The position numbers and the translations under genes are program-made. Positions 17,153 to 26,379 of a stretch of 64,000 bases of DNA are shown here, piece by piece. Below the pieces are notes generated by a model that was not told where the DNA came from, did no database searches, and saw only the letters and a list, made by a program, of their open reading frames with translations. The stretch's first letter is position 1; the number at the start of each line of letters is the position of its first letter. Origin of the DNA: Acidisoma cellulosilyticum (GTDB lineage Bacteria > Pseudomonadota > Alphaproteobacteria > Acetobacterales > Acetobacteraceae); the NCBI RefSeq assembly GCF_020621385.1, contig NZ_JAESVA010000007.1:124001-188000 (forward strand), written 5' to 3'.

Positions 17153-18141
17153 GACGCGTAGATGAACTTCTGAATGCTGGCATCATCGACATTGGATTTG
17201 TCGATGACCGTGAATCCGGTCGCGATCGCGGGCGGGATAGATTGCCCTGTCAAATGGGCATAGGCCGCCGCGACACCGAACCAACCGATCTCGGCCGGGT
17301 GCTGGGCGATGGCGATATCGATCAGCCCGGTTTTGATATTGCCGATGATCGTCTGCGGCGCGTCGAAAGCGACGACCTTGACCTTCCCGCCGGCGCCGCC
17401 CTGCTGCAGGCCATTGGCGGCCCCCATGGCGGAAAACAGATTGGCACCGAAGATGCCGGCCAGATCGGAATTGCGTGCCAGGACCGACTGCGACTGCGAT
17501 GCCGCCTTATTGGCGTCATCATCATTGAACTGGGTGTTCAGAACGGTGATGCCGGGAAAGCTTTTTTTCATCTCATCGATGAAGCCGTCCTGGCGCTCGT
17601 CCGTCGTCGACACGCCGGGCTGCACGTTGGAGACATAGACCTTGCCCTTGCCGCCGATCGCCTTGGCCAGGGCGCGTGCCGCCATCTGGCCGCCCAGCGT
17701 ATTGTTCGACGCGATATAGGAGAGCGGAAAATCGGCATTGCCGCTGCCCGTCTGGTAGACGCCACCGCCGATATAGGTATCGACCGTGATCACCGGAATG
17801 CCGGCGCTGACGGCAGCCTGCAGCGGTTGGATCAACTGCACCTTATCGGTCGGCGCGATCAGCAGCGCATCCGGCTTGCGGGCGATGACGGCGTCCAGCA
17901 CCGGCACCTGCTCCACCGCGTTGAAGGAGGGCGCGCCCTGAAAGACGAGGTTGACGCCCAGCGCCTTGGCCGCCGCCGCCGCACCGCGATGCATGGTGAT
18001 ATAGAAAGCGTCAGTCGTCAGGCCCGGAATGAGGGCGACCGTGAAGGCCTTGCCCTCAGCCCGCGCTCGGCTTGACGATAAAAGGGTTGCAGCACCTGCC
18101 AGGCCCAGCCCCAGACCGCCGATTACGGAACGCCGTTCCAT
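17149..18141 (-). CDS. periplasmic sugar-binding protein (ribose/fructose type)
   Basis: 330-residue pentose/hexose binding protein of the periplasmic binding protein 4 (RbsB-like) class. The N-terminus reads ERRSVIGGLGLGLAGAATLL and has a twin-arginine-like RRSVIG motif, suggesting Tat export with cleavage after SRARA. Sugar-contact motifs are PTDKVQLIQPLQ, ITVDTYIGG and VKVVAFDAP. Start ATG at 18141 is chosen over TTG at 18177 because it places the signal motif at the N-terminus. It is first in the operon of binding protein, permease, ATPase and TIM-barrel isomerase, the usual position for the most highly expressed component. Confidence 0.92.
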   Translation of the reverse strand: MERRSVIGGLGLGLAGAATLLSSSRARAEGKAFTVALIPGLTTDAFYITMHRGAAAAAKALGVNLVFQGAPSFNAVEQVPVLDAVIARKPDALLIAPTDKVQLIQPLQAAVSAGIPVITVDTYIGGGVYQTGSGNADFPLSYIASNNTLGGQMAARALAKAIGGKGKVYVSNVQPGVSTTDERQDGFIDEMKKSFPGITVLNTQFNDDDANKAASQSQSVLARNSDLAGIFGANLFSAMGAANGLQQGGAGGKVKVVAFDAPQTIIGNIKTGLIDIAIAQHPAEIGWFGVAAAYAHLTGQSIPPAIATGFTVIDKSNVDDASIQKFIYAS

Positions 18142-18272
18142 CTTAGGTTTCCCCCGTTTTTGTTCTTCATTGGCCAAAATTCTGGCAGGCGGCCCCGTTC
18201 GGGTGCGCGCACATCGCTATCAGGCCAGGATTTCCGAGGCGGGGCTAGCCCTGTTTCGTAAATTTCGTCGAA

Positions 18273-19511
18273 CTAGGTTGACAGGCCGGGGCTCATTCTT
18301 GTCCGGCCGCGCAGAGCGACGCCTTCCGCATCCGCCGGCGTGAAGAGGGTCGCGCGGTTGCGGCCGGTCTCCTTCGCGCGATACAGCGCCCGATCGGCCG
18401 CCGCGATCAGCGATATACCGTCGATGACGCCGGTGTGGCGGGACTGCGGCTCCATCACCGCGATGCCGAGGCTGATCGAGACGACGCCGATGACGCCGCC
18501 TTCATGCGGCAAGTGGCGGGCGGCGACGGCCTGTCGCATGCGTTCGGCCAGCGCCATCGCGCCGCGCGCATCGGTCTGCCGTATGACGGCGGTGAATTCC
18601 TCCCCGCCGTAGCGCATCACCTCAGCGCGCTCGGGCGGCAGGCTGGTCTGCAGGCAGGTGGCGACCGTCTGCAGGCAAGCGTCACCGGCCGGATGGCCGT
18701 AACGGTCATTATAGGCTTTGAACTGATCGACATCGATCATGATGACGGCAAGCGGCTGTCCATCCCGCTGGGCGCCCTTCACGGCCGCCGTCAGGCGTTC
18801 ATCGAGCGAGCGGCGGTTGGGCAGGCCGGTCAGCGCATCGGTGAAGGCTGCGCGGCCATGCGCCCATTCCGATTCCTCCTTGACCAAAGCCACGAAGGCG
18901 AAGCTGAGCACAAGATAGAAGCCCATGACGGCGAAGGCCGAGACCGGGACGGTGGTGAGGTCGATCCCGAGCCCGAGGTCGCGGAAGATGGAGACCGCCT
19001 GCAACAGACCCCAGGCCAGGCACAGCACGGCGAGCAGACCGAGCAGGCCTGAGACGAACAGCCGGCCCGCGCGTTTGGGGATCGGGCTGGGCCACAATGC
19101 TCGCAGGGCGAGCAGCAAAAGGGGCACGACCAGCAGATAGGAGACGGCGAACCGCGCGCTGGGATTGTGGAGAAAGCGCGGGATACAGGCGCAAAGCAGC
19201 CAGAATGCGCCGGGCAGCGGCAGGGCCGCGATGCGCGGGCGATGACCCGCCGCGACGCGGCAGCCCATCCAGACGCAGCTGACGCCGGTCAGCACGGCGG
19301 GCTGCGCGAAGATCACGCCCTCCAGCCCGGGCCAGATCAGTCGCACAATGAATGTCGAGCCGCTGAGGAGGGAGGCCGCCACCATCCATAGCAAGGCGCG
19401 CTGCTGCCGGTTCTGGGACCAGATGACGAGATAGTTCAGGCAAGTCGCCAGTATGACCAGGGTCATGGTCAGGGCCATGGTCAAGGGTTCCGGAAGGTGA
19501 AATTGCGTCAC
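18273..19511 (-). CDS. membrane-anchored diguanylate cyclase (GGDEF domain)
   Basis: 412 residues. The first ~210 form an integral membrane sensor with about six or seven hydrophobic segments and no recognised ligand motif. The rest is a GGDEF domain that condenses two GTP into cyclic di-GMP. The active-site loop reads GGEEF (residues 302-306), the metal-binding segment is IMIDVDQFKAYND and the domain start is DALTGLPNRR, all intact. The RxxD product-inhibition site that usually precedes GGEEF by five residues is absent (the segment reads PERAEVMRY), so feedback inhibition at that site is not expected. Single gene, facing away from the M3 peptidase. Confidence 0.92.
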   Translation of the reverse strand: MTQFHLPEPLTMALTMTLVILATCLNYLVIWSQNRQQRALLWMVAASLLSGSTFIVRLIWPGLEGVIFAQPAVLTGVSCVWMGCRVAAGHRPRIAALPLPGAFWLLCACIPRFLHNPSARFAVSYLLVVPLLLLALRALWPSPIPKRAGRLFVSGLLGLLAVLCLAWGLLQAVSIFRDLGLGIDLTTVPVSAFAVMGFYLVLSFAFVALVKEESEWAHGRAAFTDALTGLPNRRSLDERLTAAVKGAQRDGQPLAVIMIDVDQFKAYNDRYGHPAGDACLQTVATCLQTSLPPERAEVMRYGGEEFTAVIRQTDARGAMALAERMRQAVAARHLPHEGGVIGVVSISLGIAVMEPQSRHTGVIDGISLIAAADRALYRAKETGRNRATLFTPADAEGVALRGRTRMSPGLST

Positions 19512-19581
19512 GCCGCCTCTCTAACATACGCGCAGAACACGCCGCTTGACCGGTGACGGCCATTCTGTCCGACTGGTCAGC

Positions 19582-21612
19582 ATGACCGAAGATAATCCGC
19601 TCCTGCTCCCTTGGACGACCCCTTTTGGGGTGCCGCCCTTTGATCTCATCAAGCCGTCGCATTTTTCGCCGGCCTTTACGGCGGCCATGGCAGAGAATCT
19701 GGCTGAGATCGCGGCGATCGGCAGCAACCCTGAGAAACCGAGCTTCGCCAATACGGTCGAAGCGCTGGAGCGGTCGGGTCGTGCTCTGAACCGCGTCAGC
19801 TCCGTCTTCTACAATCTCGTCAGCAGCCAGGGCGGTGAGGCGCTGGAGGCGCTGGACCGCGATCTGGCGCCGCAGTTGGCACAGCACGGTATGAAGGTGG
19901 CGCTGGACCCGGCGCTGTTCGCGCGGATTGCCACGCTGCAAGGGATGAGCGAATTGCTGGGGCTGGAAGAAGACCAGAAGCGGCTGCTGGACCGCTCCTA
20001 TCTCGGTTTCGTCCGCTCCGGCGCGGCGCTGGACGAGGCCGGCCGCGCCCGCATGACCGCGATTTCCGAGCGGTTGGCGGCACTGCATACGGCCTTCGGT
20101 CAAAACGTGCTGCATGACGAAAAGACCTGGTTCCTGCCGCTGAGTGAGGGCGACCTGGACGGCTTGCCGGATTTCGTCCGTGCCGGCGCGCGGGAGGCTG
20201 CCGTCGAGCGTGGACGGGACTTCTATGCCATCACCCTGTCGCGCTCGCTCATCGAGCCTTTCCTGACCTTTTCGGCCAGGCGCGATCTGCGCCAGACGGC
20301 CTATGAGGCCTGGATCGCGCGGGGCGTGCATCCTGGGGCGCATGACAACCGGGTGCTGATCCCCGAAATCCTGGCGCTGCGCGCCGAGCGCGCCAAGCTA
20401 TTGGGCTTTTCCGACTTTGCCGCGTTTCGCCTCGCGGATTCGATGGCGGGGTCGCCCGCTTCGGCGGAAGCGTTGTTGGCCGAGGTCTGGGAGCCGGCGA
20501 AAAGCAAGGCGGCCGCCGAGCGCGACCGGCTGCTGGCCGCCGCACGCACGGAAGGCTTCAACGATGCCATTCAGCCCTGGGACTGGCGCTATTACGCCGA
20601 GAAGGTCCGTCAGACCGATTACGCCTTGGATGAGACGGAGCTGAAACCCTATTTCCAGCTTGAACAGTTGCAGCAGGCGGTTTTCGACACCGCGTCCCGG
20701 CTGTTCGGTCTCAGCTTCGTGCCGCTGCCCGATCTGCCGCTGTATCACCCGGACGTGCGCGCCTATGAGGTGCGTGACGCGGACGGGCATGTCGGTATTT
20801 TCCTGGCCGATCACTTCGCGCGGTCGGATAAGCGGTCCGGCGCCTGGATGAGCAGTTTTCGCGACCGGGAAAATCTGGACGGGCCGATCTCCCCCATCAT
20901 CGTCAACAACAACAATTTCGCGAAGTCACAGCCGGCGCTGCTGAGCTTCGACGATGCCGAGACGATGTTCCACGAATTCGGCCATGCTTTGCATGGGCTG
21001 CTCAGCCGCGTGCGCTACCCCTCGCAATCCGGCACCTCCGTGCGCCGGGATTTCGTGGAGATGCCGTCTCAGATCTACGAGCATTGGATGTCGGTGCCGG
21101 AGACGCTGAAGACTTACGCGACCCATTATCAGACCGGTCAGCCGATCCCCGATGCCTTGGTCGAACGGCTGCTGGCGGCGCGGGGCTTCAATGAGGGGTT
21201 CGGCACCGTTGAATATACCTCGGCCGCCCTGATCGACATGGCGCTGCATCAGCATCCTGACCCAAGCGCCATCGATATCGAGGCCTATGAGCGCGCCTTC
21301 CTGGCCGGCATCGGCATGCCGAAGGAGATCGGCATCCGCCACCGCCCGGCGCATTTCCAGCATCTGTTTGCCGGCGGCGGCTACGCGGCCGGCTATTACT
21401 CCTACATGTGGTCGGAAGTGCTGGATGCGGACGGGTTCGAAGCCTTCAAGGAGGCCGGCGACGTTTTCGATCCCGTCATGGCAGCGCGACTTCGCGTGCT
21501 GCTGTCAGCGGGGGATACGCGCGACCCGATGGCGCTTTACATCGATTTCCGAGGCCGGCCGCCGCATACGGCGGCGCTGCTGCGCAGCCGGGATCTGATC
21601 CCGGCCGTTTGA
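19582..21612 (+). CDS. M3-family zinc metallopeptidase (oligopeptidase A / peptidyl-dipeptidase type)
   Basis: 676-residue peptidase of family M3, usual length about 680. The zinc motif HEFGHALH is intact (His464, Glu465, His468), with the third ligand expected in the downstream FVEMPSQIYEHW segment. The C-terminal GYYSYMWSEVLDADGFEAF block, which carries substrate-binding tyrosines, is also typical. It degrades short peptides in the cytoplasm (no signal peptide). I prefer ATG at 19582 (MTEDNPLLLPW) over a TTG at 19546. OpdA (PrlC) and Dcp are hard to separate by eye; the LPWTTPFGVPPFDLIKPSHF opening is Dcp/OpdA-like. Confidence 0.93.
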   Translation: MTEDNPLLLPWTTPFGVPPFDLIKPSHFSPAFTAAMAENLAEIAAIGSNPEKPSFANTVEALERSGRALNRVSSVFYNLVSSQGGEALEALDRDLAPQLAQHGMKVALDPALFARIATLQGMSELLGLEEDQKRLLDRSYLGFVRSGAALDEAGRARMTAISERLAALHTAFGQNVLHDEKTWFLPLSEGDLDGLPDFVRAGAREAAVERGRDFYAITLSRSLIEPFLTFSARRDLRQTAYEAWIARGVHPGAHDNRVLIPEILALRAERAKLLGFSDFAAFRLADSMAGSPASAEALLAEVWEPAKSKAAAERDRLLAAARTEGFNDAIQPWDWRYYAEKVRQTDYALDETELKPYFQLEQLQQAVFDTASRLFGLSFVPLPDLPLYHPDVRAYEVRDADGHVGIFLADHFARSDKRSGAWMSSFRDRENLDGPISPIIVNNNNFAKSQPALLSFDDAETMFHEFGHALHGLLSRVRYPSQSGTSVRRDFVEMPSQIYEHWMSVPETLKTYATHYQTGQPIPDALVERLLAARGFNEGFGTVEYTSAALIDMALHQHPDPSAIDIEAYERAFLAGIGMPKEIGIRHRPAHFQHLFAGGGYAAGYYSYMWSEVLDADGFEAFKEAGDVFDPVMAARLRVLLSAGDTRDPMALYIDFRGRPPHTAALLRSRDLIPAV

Positions 21613-21806
21613 CCGATGGATTGCCGCACGCTCCGGCAAGATTGGCCGGGGCGTGACTGGCGACATCTGGTTGACTCATTATACCACCAGACATAGTGTC
21701 CGCCCCGAATCGCAGCCCGCCGCCATAAGGCCGGTTGGTAGCCGCGACCGTCCAGGAACTTGCGCTCACCTTTTAAGCGCGAATGAAGCCCAGGGGAGGA
21801 CCTGCC

Positions 21807-23135
21807 ATGTCGGCAGATAATGCGGCCGTGCGCGCGACCGTCAGAAAAATTTCGTTTCGGTTATCAATTTTTATCGGGTTGATGTTTTTCGTCAACTTCC
21901 TTGACCGTGTCTCAATCTCCTTCGCCGGTCCGAGCGGGATGAACCACGATCTGGGTCTTTCCGCCGCACAATTCGGCTTTGCCGCCGGCATTTTCTTCAT
22001 CGGCTATATTATTCTGGAAATCCCGAGCAATCTGGCGCTGCACCGTTTCGGCGCGCGGGTCTGGCTGGCGCGTATCATGGTCACCTGGGGCATCGTCACC
22101 GTTCTGTTCACCTGGGTGCAGAACGTCCATCAGCTTTATTGGCTGCGCTTCTTGCTGGGCATCGCCGAAGCCGGTTTCTTCCCTGGCGCGATCCTGTTCC
22201 TCAGCCTTTGGGTGCCGCAGCGTTTCCGCAGCCAGGTTCTAGCGAGTTTCTATATCGCGCAGCCGCTGACCATCGTGGTCGGCTCTCCGCTGGCCGCTCT
22301 TCTGATGCAGCTGCACGGGCTGACGGGCCTTGCCGGCTGGCGGACGATGTATCTGGGCGTCGGTGCGCTGGCCGTAATCGTCGGTATCGTCACCTTCTTC
22401 CTGCTGCCGGACCGGCCGTCCGAAGCGAAATGGCTGACGCAGGGTGAGCGCGACTGGCTGAAGGCCGAACTCGCCCAGGAAGACGGCGTGCCGCGCCATG
22501 CCTCTCCGCTGCACGCTTTGACCAATGGCCGGGTCTGGCTGCTCTCCATCGTCTATTTCGGCCTGGTCTATGGGCTTTACGCCATCGCCTTCTTCCTGCC
22601 GACGATCATTGCCGGCTTCCAGTCCCACGCGGGCGTGCATTTCGGCGTGATGCAAAAGGCGCTGATCACCGCCATTCCTTATCTGCCGGCAGCGATCGTG
22701 CTGTTCCTGTGGAGCCGTGACGCGACCAAGCGCGGTGTCCGCGCCTGGCATGTCGGCATTCCGGCCATCGCCGGGGCCGTCGCCATTCCGCTCGCCGTGC
22801 AGGTGTCCGACACCGTGGCGGTGATGGCATTGATGACGGTCGTCGCCTGCGCCATCTTCGCGGCCCTGCCGGTCTTCTGGTCCATCCCCTCCCGCTTCCT
22901 GACGGGTGGGGCGGCAGCGGCCGGCATTGCCCTGATCAACACCGTGGGCAATGTCGCGGGCTTCGTGGCGCCTTATATCACCGGCTATCTGAAGGGGGCG
23001 ACCGGCGGCTATCAGCTGCCGATGCTGATCGTCGGCGTCTTCATGGCGCTGTCGGCGGTCGTCATCTTCAGCCTGACGCTGAAGCCGACGCCGCCCGAGG
23101 CGAAGGCGAACCGGGCAAGTCGGGTAGCTTCCTGA
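21807..23135 (+). CDS. major facilitator superfamily transporter, anion:cation symporter (ACS) type
   Basis: 442-residue MFS carrier with twelve expected transmembrane helices. The first helix carries NFLDRVSISFAGP, typical of the ACS branch (hexuronate, glucarate, tartrate, phthalate carriers). It is followed by GYIILEIPSNLALHRFGARVWLARIMVTWG and the loop between helices 4 and 5, RFLLGIAEAGFFPGAILFLSLW. ATG at 21807 has GGGGAGG at the right distance and is better than an in-frame upstream codon at 21783. It probably imports an organic acid or sugar acid by proton symport. No adjacent catabolic gene names the substrate. Confidence 0.88.
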   Translation: MSADNAAVRATVRKISFRLSIFIGLMFFVNFLDRVSISFAGPSGMNHDLGLSAAQFGFAAGIFFIGYIILEIPSNLALHRFGARVWLARIMVTWGIVTVLFTWVQNVHQLYWLRFLLGIAEAGFFPGAILFLSLWVPQRFRSQVLASFYIAQPLTIVVGSPLAALLMQLHGLTGLAGWRTMYLGVGALAVIVGIVTFFLLPDRPSEAKWLTQGERDWLKAELAQEDGVPRHASPLHALTNGRVWLLSIVYFGLVYGLYAIAFFLPTIIAGFQSHAGVHFGVMQKALITAIPYLPAAIVLFLWSRDATKRGVRAWHVGIPAIAGAVAIPLAVQVSDTVAVMALMTVVACAIFAALPVFWSIPSRFLTGGAAAAGIALINTVGNVAGFVAPYITGYLKGATGGYQLPMLIVGVFMALSAVVIFSLTLKPTPPEAKANRASRVAS

Positions 23136-23197
23136 GGTGTCTGGGTTAATTGAAACTGCCCAGCTAGACAAAAAAGGGCGGCACAAATCTCTTAAGT

Positions 23198-23280
23198 TGT
23201 CATCCCCAGGCTTGACCCGGGGATCCATTTGCCGTGGCGCCCCAACGACTGGATGGCCGGGTCAAGCCCGGCCATGACGA
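23198..23280. repeat. palindromic intergenic repeat, family 1, second copy
   Basis: Contains the two modules seen at 2555-2640 but in the opposite order. First comes the CCCCAGGCTTGACCCGGGG module (23198-23230), then the GGCCGGGTCAAGCCCGGCC module ending ATGACGA (23250-23280). It lies between the convergent MFS and mop genes and may help terminate both transcripts. Confidence 0.75.
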
Positions 23281-23316
23281 GTTTGGGGACGTTTCCAATC
23301 AATCGTTTGGCAGACC

Positions 23317-23526
23317 CTAATCAATCGCGACCATCACGTCCGACGCCTTGATCACGGCGATCGCGGGATCTCCGACCTTGAGGTCGAGCTCCGCGATCGC
23401 CGCATTGGTGATGGAGGAGGTGATGATGACGCCCTGGCCGATATCGATGCGGACATGGCCTGTGGTCTGGCCGAGCACGACCGAGACGATGGTGCCTTTG
23501 ATCTGATTGCGCGCGCTGAGTTTCAT
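23317..23526 (-). CDS. mop: molbindin-like Mop-domain protein
   Basis: 69-residue protein made of a single Mop/TOBE domain. It opens with the family signature KLSARNQIKGTIVSVVLGQTTGHVRIDIG and contains VIITSSITNAAIAELDLKVGDPAIAVIKASDVM. Molbindins of this length form hexamers that bind molybdate or tungstate in the cytoplasm and buffer or signal it. I start it at ATG 23526; the frame extends upstream to 23613 but that part is non-homologous. It lies 28 bases downstream of the fused permease-ATPase gene and is the last gene of the mod operon. Because the local ModE lacks its own molybdate-binding domain, this protein may matter for sensing. Confidence 0.9.
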   Translation of the reverse strand: MKLSARNQIKGTIVSVVLGQTTGHVRIDIGQGVIITSSITNAAIAELDLKVGDPAIAVIKASDVMVAID

Positions 23527-23554
23527 CGTTTCGTTCCCTGATGCGGAGACCAAC

Positions 23555-25405
23555 TTAGCCTCGCGGCGTCTCCGCGTCTCTGTCCCAAATCTGAATCGCG
23601 CCCGGCGGCACAATCACTTGAACAGGGCCGAGGCGAAGGTCTTCATCCGGCGCCTGGATCACGGGCAGTTCGGCATCGCCGAGCCGGATGATCACGCGCT
23701 GCCGTCCGGCGACGGGCGGTTCGATCGCGATGATCGCGGCCGGCAATCCGCCATCGGTCAGGATGCGGATGCGATCGGCCGACACCGTCCAGCCGATCGG
23801 GGCACCAGGGCGCAGGGCTGGGCCGGAGACCGCAAGCGTCATTTCGCCACCGATCGCGATAAGATCCGGCGCCACGACCTGCCCGAAGGCAGCACCTTCC
23901 GCACCGAGAAGGCGCGCGACGAGGGCCGAGCGTGGGCGCAGAAAGACGGTGTTGACCGGTCCCGCCTGCAATACCCGCCCGCCGTCCAGAATGATGATGT
24001 CATCGGCGAGCGCGAAAGCATCCGCCGGATCATGCGTGACGAGGACGCTGGTTGCCGCGATCTCCCTCTGCAAGGCCCGCAAAGCGGCGCGTAGCTCTGC
24101 CCGCAAGGGCGTGTCGAGCGCCGCGAAGGGCTCATCCAGCAATAGCAGATCGGCGGGACGGCCGAGTGCGCGGGCGATGGCGACGCGCTGTTGCTGGCCG
24201 AGCGAGAGGGCCGCGGGGCGCCGCTGTTCCAACCCGGCAAGGCCGAGCGTTCCGAACCAATGTCGCGCCTGGGCGAGGTCGGCATCGCGCGCGAAGCCGA
24301 GTTGGCGCTCGGCGGTCAGATGCGGAAACAGGCCGTAGCTTTGCGGCACATAGGCGACGCGGCGGTCCTCGGCCGAGGCGCTGTCCCAGATCCGGTCGCC
24401 GATGACCAGCCGATCGCCCCCTCGCGCGTCCAATCCCGCGAGCGCGCGGAGGGTGAGGGATTTGCCGGAACCGGACGGCCCCAGAATGGCGATCCGACGT
24501 GCCGTGCCGCTATAGGCGACGTCGAGCGAAAATCCGTCCAGTTGCCTTGCGAGCGCGAAGGTAAATTCTTGTACGGCCGCCGGTTCGGTCAGGGCAAAGG
24601 CTGGCGGCGGCAGCGCGCTGCCTGTCTCGGCCGGCCGTTCTCTCCTGCGGTTCGGGCTGACGATTGCTGTCGCTGCCAGCATGACGAGAAGAGCGGCACC
24701 GAGTGTCGGCAGCAGCACCGGCACCATGGCCGGCAGGCCTTCGCCGCCGAAAGCGACATAGGTGTAAACGGGCAAGGAATAGGGGTGATAGGCGACCATG
24801 ACGGTCGCGCCGAATTCACCGAAGGCGCGCAGCCAGGCGAGCAGCAGCCCGGCCAGAATGCCGCGGCCAGCGAGCGGCAGGGAGACGCGCAGAAAGACGC
24901 TGCCGGGCCGATGACCCAGTGTGCGCGCCACGTCCTCCAATACCGGATCGACCTCCGCGAAGGCGGAGCGCGCGGCGATGATGAGGAAGGGTGCGGCGAC
25001 GAAGGTTTCCGCGAGGACGATGCCAATGAGGCTGTCGGTCAGTGCGCCATGGGTAAGCTGGCCGATCGGGCTGGCATAGCCGAGCAGGAACAGCAGCAGG
25101 ATGCCGCTGGACAGTGGCGGCAGTGCCAGCGGCAGCTGCACCAGAAAGCCGAGCAGACCCATGGCTGGGCCTGGGCGTTTGGCGAGCAGATAACCGAGCG
25201 GAATGCCGCCCAATGCGATCAGCACCGTCGCGGCAGTGGCGCTGAAGACCGAGACAAGAGTTGCCTGACCCAGTCCCTGCCAATCCGCGCCGCGCCAATC
25301 CGCGAGGCCGAGATGGGCGATCCCGGCGACGAAGGGGGCGGCAAGATAGACAGCGAGGAGCGCGCCCAGGACCGGAAGAACCGGCCAGCGACCTCTCCTC
25401 GCCAT
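23555..25405 (-). CDS. fused ABC permease-ATPase for molybdate/tungstate (ModB-ModC fusion)
   Basis: 616-residue protein joining two normally separate subunits. Residues ~1-250 are a permease with about six helices and an EAA-type loop (LPLAGRGILAGLLLAWLRAFGEFGAT, about 176-201). After a proline-rich linker (about 251-275), residues ~280-500 are an ABC ATPase: Walker A GPSGSGKS (Lys315), signature LSLGQQQRVA (LSLGQ in place of LSGGQ, from residue 400), Walker B LLLLDEP and switch VTHD. The last ~90 residues look like a TOBE domain. It would dimerise to make a complete importer with the binding protein encoded nine bases upstream. Such fusions exist in some alphaproteobacteria; metal choice follows from the modA/modE/mop context. 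Confidence 0.88.
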   Translation of the reverse strand: MARRGRWPVLPVLGALLAVYLAAPFVAGIAHLGLADWRGADWQGLGQATLVSVFSATAATVLIALGGIPLGYLLAKRPGPAMGLLGFLVQLPLALPPLSSGILLLFLLGYASPIGQLTHGALTDSLIGIVLAETFVAAPFLIIAARSAFAEVDPVLEDVARTLGHRPGSVFLRVSLPLAGRGILAGLLLAWLRAFGEFGATVMVAYHPYSLPVYTYVAFGGEGLPAMVPVLLPTLGAALLVMLAATAIVSPNRRRERPAETGSALPPPAFALTEPAAVQEFTFALARQLDGFSLDVAYSGTARRIAILGPSGSGKSLTLRALAGLDARGGDRLVIGDRIWDSASAEDRRVAYVPQSYGLFPHLTAERQLGFARDADLAQARHWFGTLGLAGLEQRRPAALSLGQQQRVAIARALGRPADLLLLDEPFAALDTPLRAELRAALRALQREIAATSVLVTHDPADAFALADDIIILDGGRVLQAGPVNTVFLRPRSALVARLLGAEGAAFGQVVAPDLIAIGGEMTLAVSGPALRPGAPIGWTVSADRIRILTDGGLPAAIIAIEPPVAGRQRVIIRLGDAELPVIQAPDEDLRLGPVQVIVPPGAIQIWDRDAETPRG

Positions 25406-25414
25406 AGGCTGCGA

Positions 25415-26293
25415 TTACTGGCCGGACTTCGCGAGGGCCAGGATGGCAGGCGGCACCTTCGCGGCATCGCCCGTCACCTTAATCGCTGTCAGGCCGAGCC
25501 CATGTGCGCGCATGATGGCCGAACCCTCGTCACCCAGCAGGAAGGCGAGGAAAGCGACGCCGGCATCCGCATGCGGCGCGCCGTTCAGCACCGTCGCGGT
25601 GTAGTGCGCGCTGAGCGCGGTCTCCTTGGGCAGAGTGACGAAGGGGATCTTCAGATCGGTCGTCTCGGTCGAATAGAAGAAGGCGGCATCCATCTGGCCG
25701 GATTGCAGCCGGCCGACCAGGGTTTCCTCGGGCAGGACCTGGGCCGGGTTTTCCGCCGCACCGAGGACTTTTTCGCTGAGGCCGGGGAGCTTGTAGACGG
25801 TCTCGGCCTTCTTCAGCAGGTCGACCGTCAGCTTGCCCTTGGGGTCCAGCTTCGGGTCTGTGCGGCCGATGCGGATGCCGGGCATCTGCAGCACTTCGTA
25901 CCAGGGCTTGGTCTTCAGCGCGTCGGCGAATTTGCTGCTCGGGTTATAGCCGATGACCAGCGGGGACTGCGCGAAACCGACATACCAATCGACCCAGGCG
26001 CCATTGGCCGCACCCATCAGGCTGTCATTCACCTTGGGGGAGGCGCTGATGAAGACATCGCCCGGAACCAGCTTCCCCTTGATTTCATTGGCGAGCTTGT
26101 TCGATCCGCCGGCATAGCCGCGGAAGCTGCCGCCTGTGGCTTTGTCGAAGGCCGGCCCGACGCCGTGTTCCATCATATTCACCATGGAACCGGCATAGAG
26201 GACATTGACGGTGCCGATGCCGGTCCCCGCGCGGGCGACGACGGGAAGCAGAGTGAGCGACAGGCCAGCCAAAAGAACGTCACGACGTTGCAC
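25415..26293 (-). CDS. modA: molybdate/tungstate-binding protein (ModA/WtpA-like)
   Basis: 292-residue periplasmic oxyanion-binding protein. The N-terminus QRRDVLLAGLSLTLLPVVARA is a twin-arginine-type signal. The mature protein starts VNVLYAGSMVNMMEHGVGPAF, which resembles the WtpA/TupA class more than E. coli ModA, followed by GGSNKLANEIKG and ISASPKVNDSLM with Ser/Asn positions suited to tetrahedral oxyanions. The start is GTG at 26293, preceded by AGGAG at eight bases. A ModE-type palindrome lies 37-60 bases upstream. It is followed by the fused transporter gene and mop. Whether molybdate or tungstate is preferred cannot be read directly. Confidence 0.85.
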   Translation of the reverse strand: MQRRDVLLAGLSLTLLPVVARAGTGIGTVNVLYAGSMVNMMEHGVGPAFDKATGGSFRGYAGGSNKLANEIKGKLVPGDVFISASPKVNDSLMGAANGAWVDWYVGFAQSPLVIGYNPSSKFADALKTKPWYEVLQMPGIRIGRTDPKLDPKGKLTVDLLKKAETVYKLPGLSEKVLGAAENPAQVLPEETLVGRLQSGQMDAAFFYSTETTDLKIPFVTLPKETALSAHYTATVLNGAPHADAGVAFLAFLLGDEGSAIMRAHGLGLTAIKVTGDAAKVPPAILALAKSGQ

Positions 26294-26329
26294 GGCAAGT
26301 CTCCTGAACCATGTGACGCGCTTGATGCG

Positions 26330-26353
26330 CGTTATTCCCGGATGACGATAACG
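26330..26353. promoter_or_regulatory. ModE box upstream of modA
   Basis: CGTTAT-N12-ATAACG, a perfect 6-bp inverted repeat with the same half-sites and 12-base spacer as the E. coli modABCD operator. It lies in the gap between modE and modA, 37 bases from the modA GTG. ModE-molybdate is expected to repress modA and the downstream transporter and mop genes from here. The site also means modA has its own promoter separate from modE. Confidence 0.8.
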
Positions 26354-26379
26354 GGTGACAGGGCATCCGGCCAGACAGG

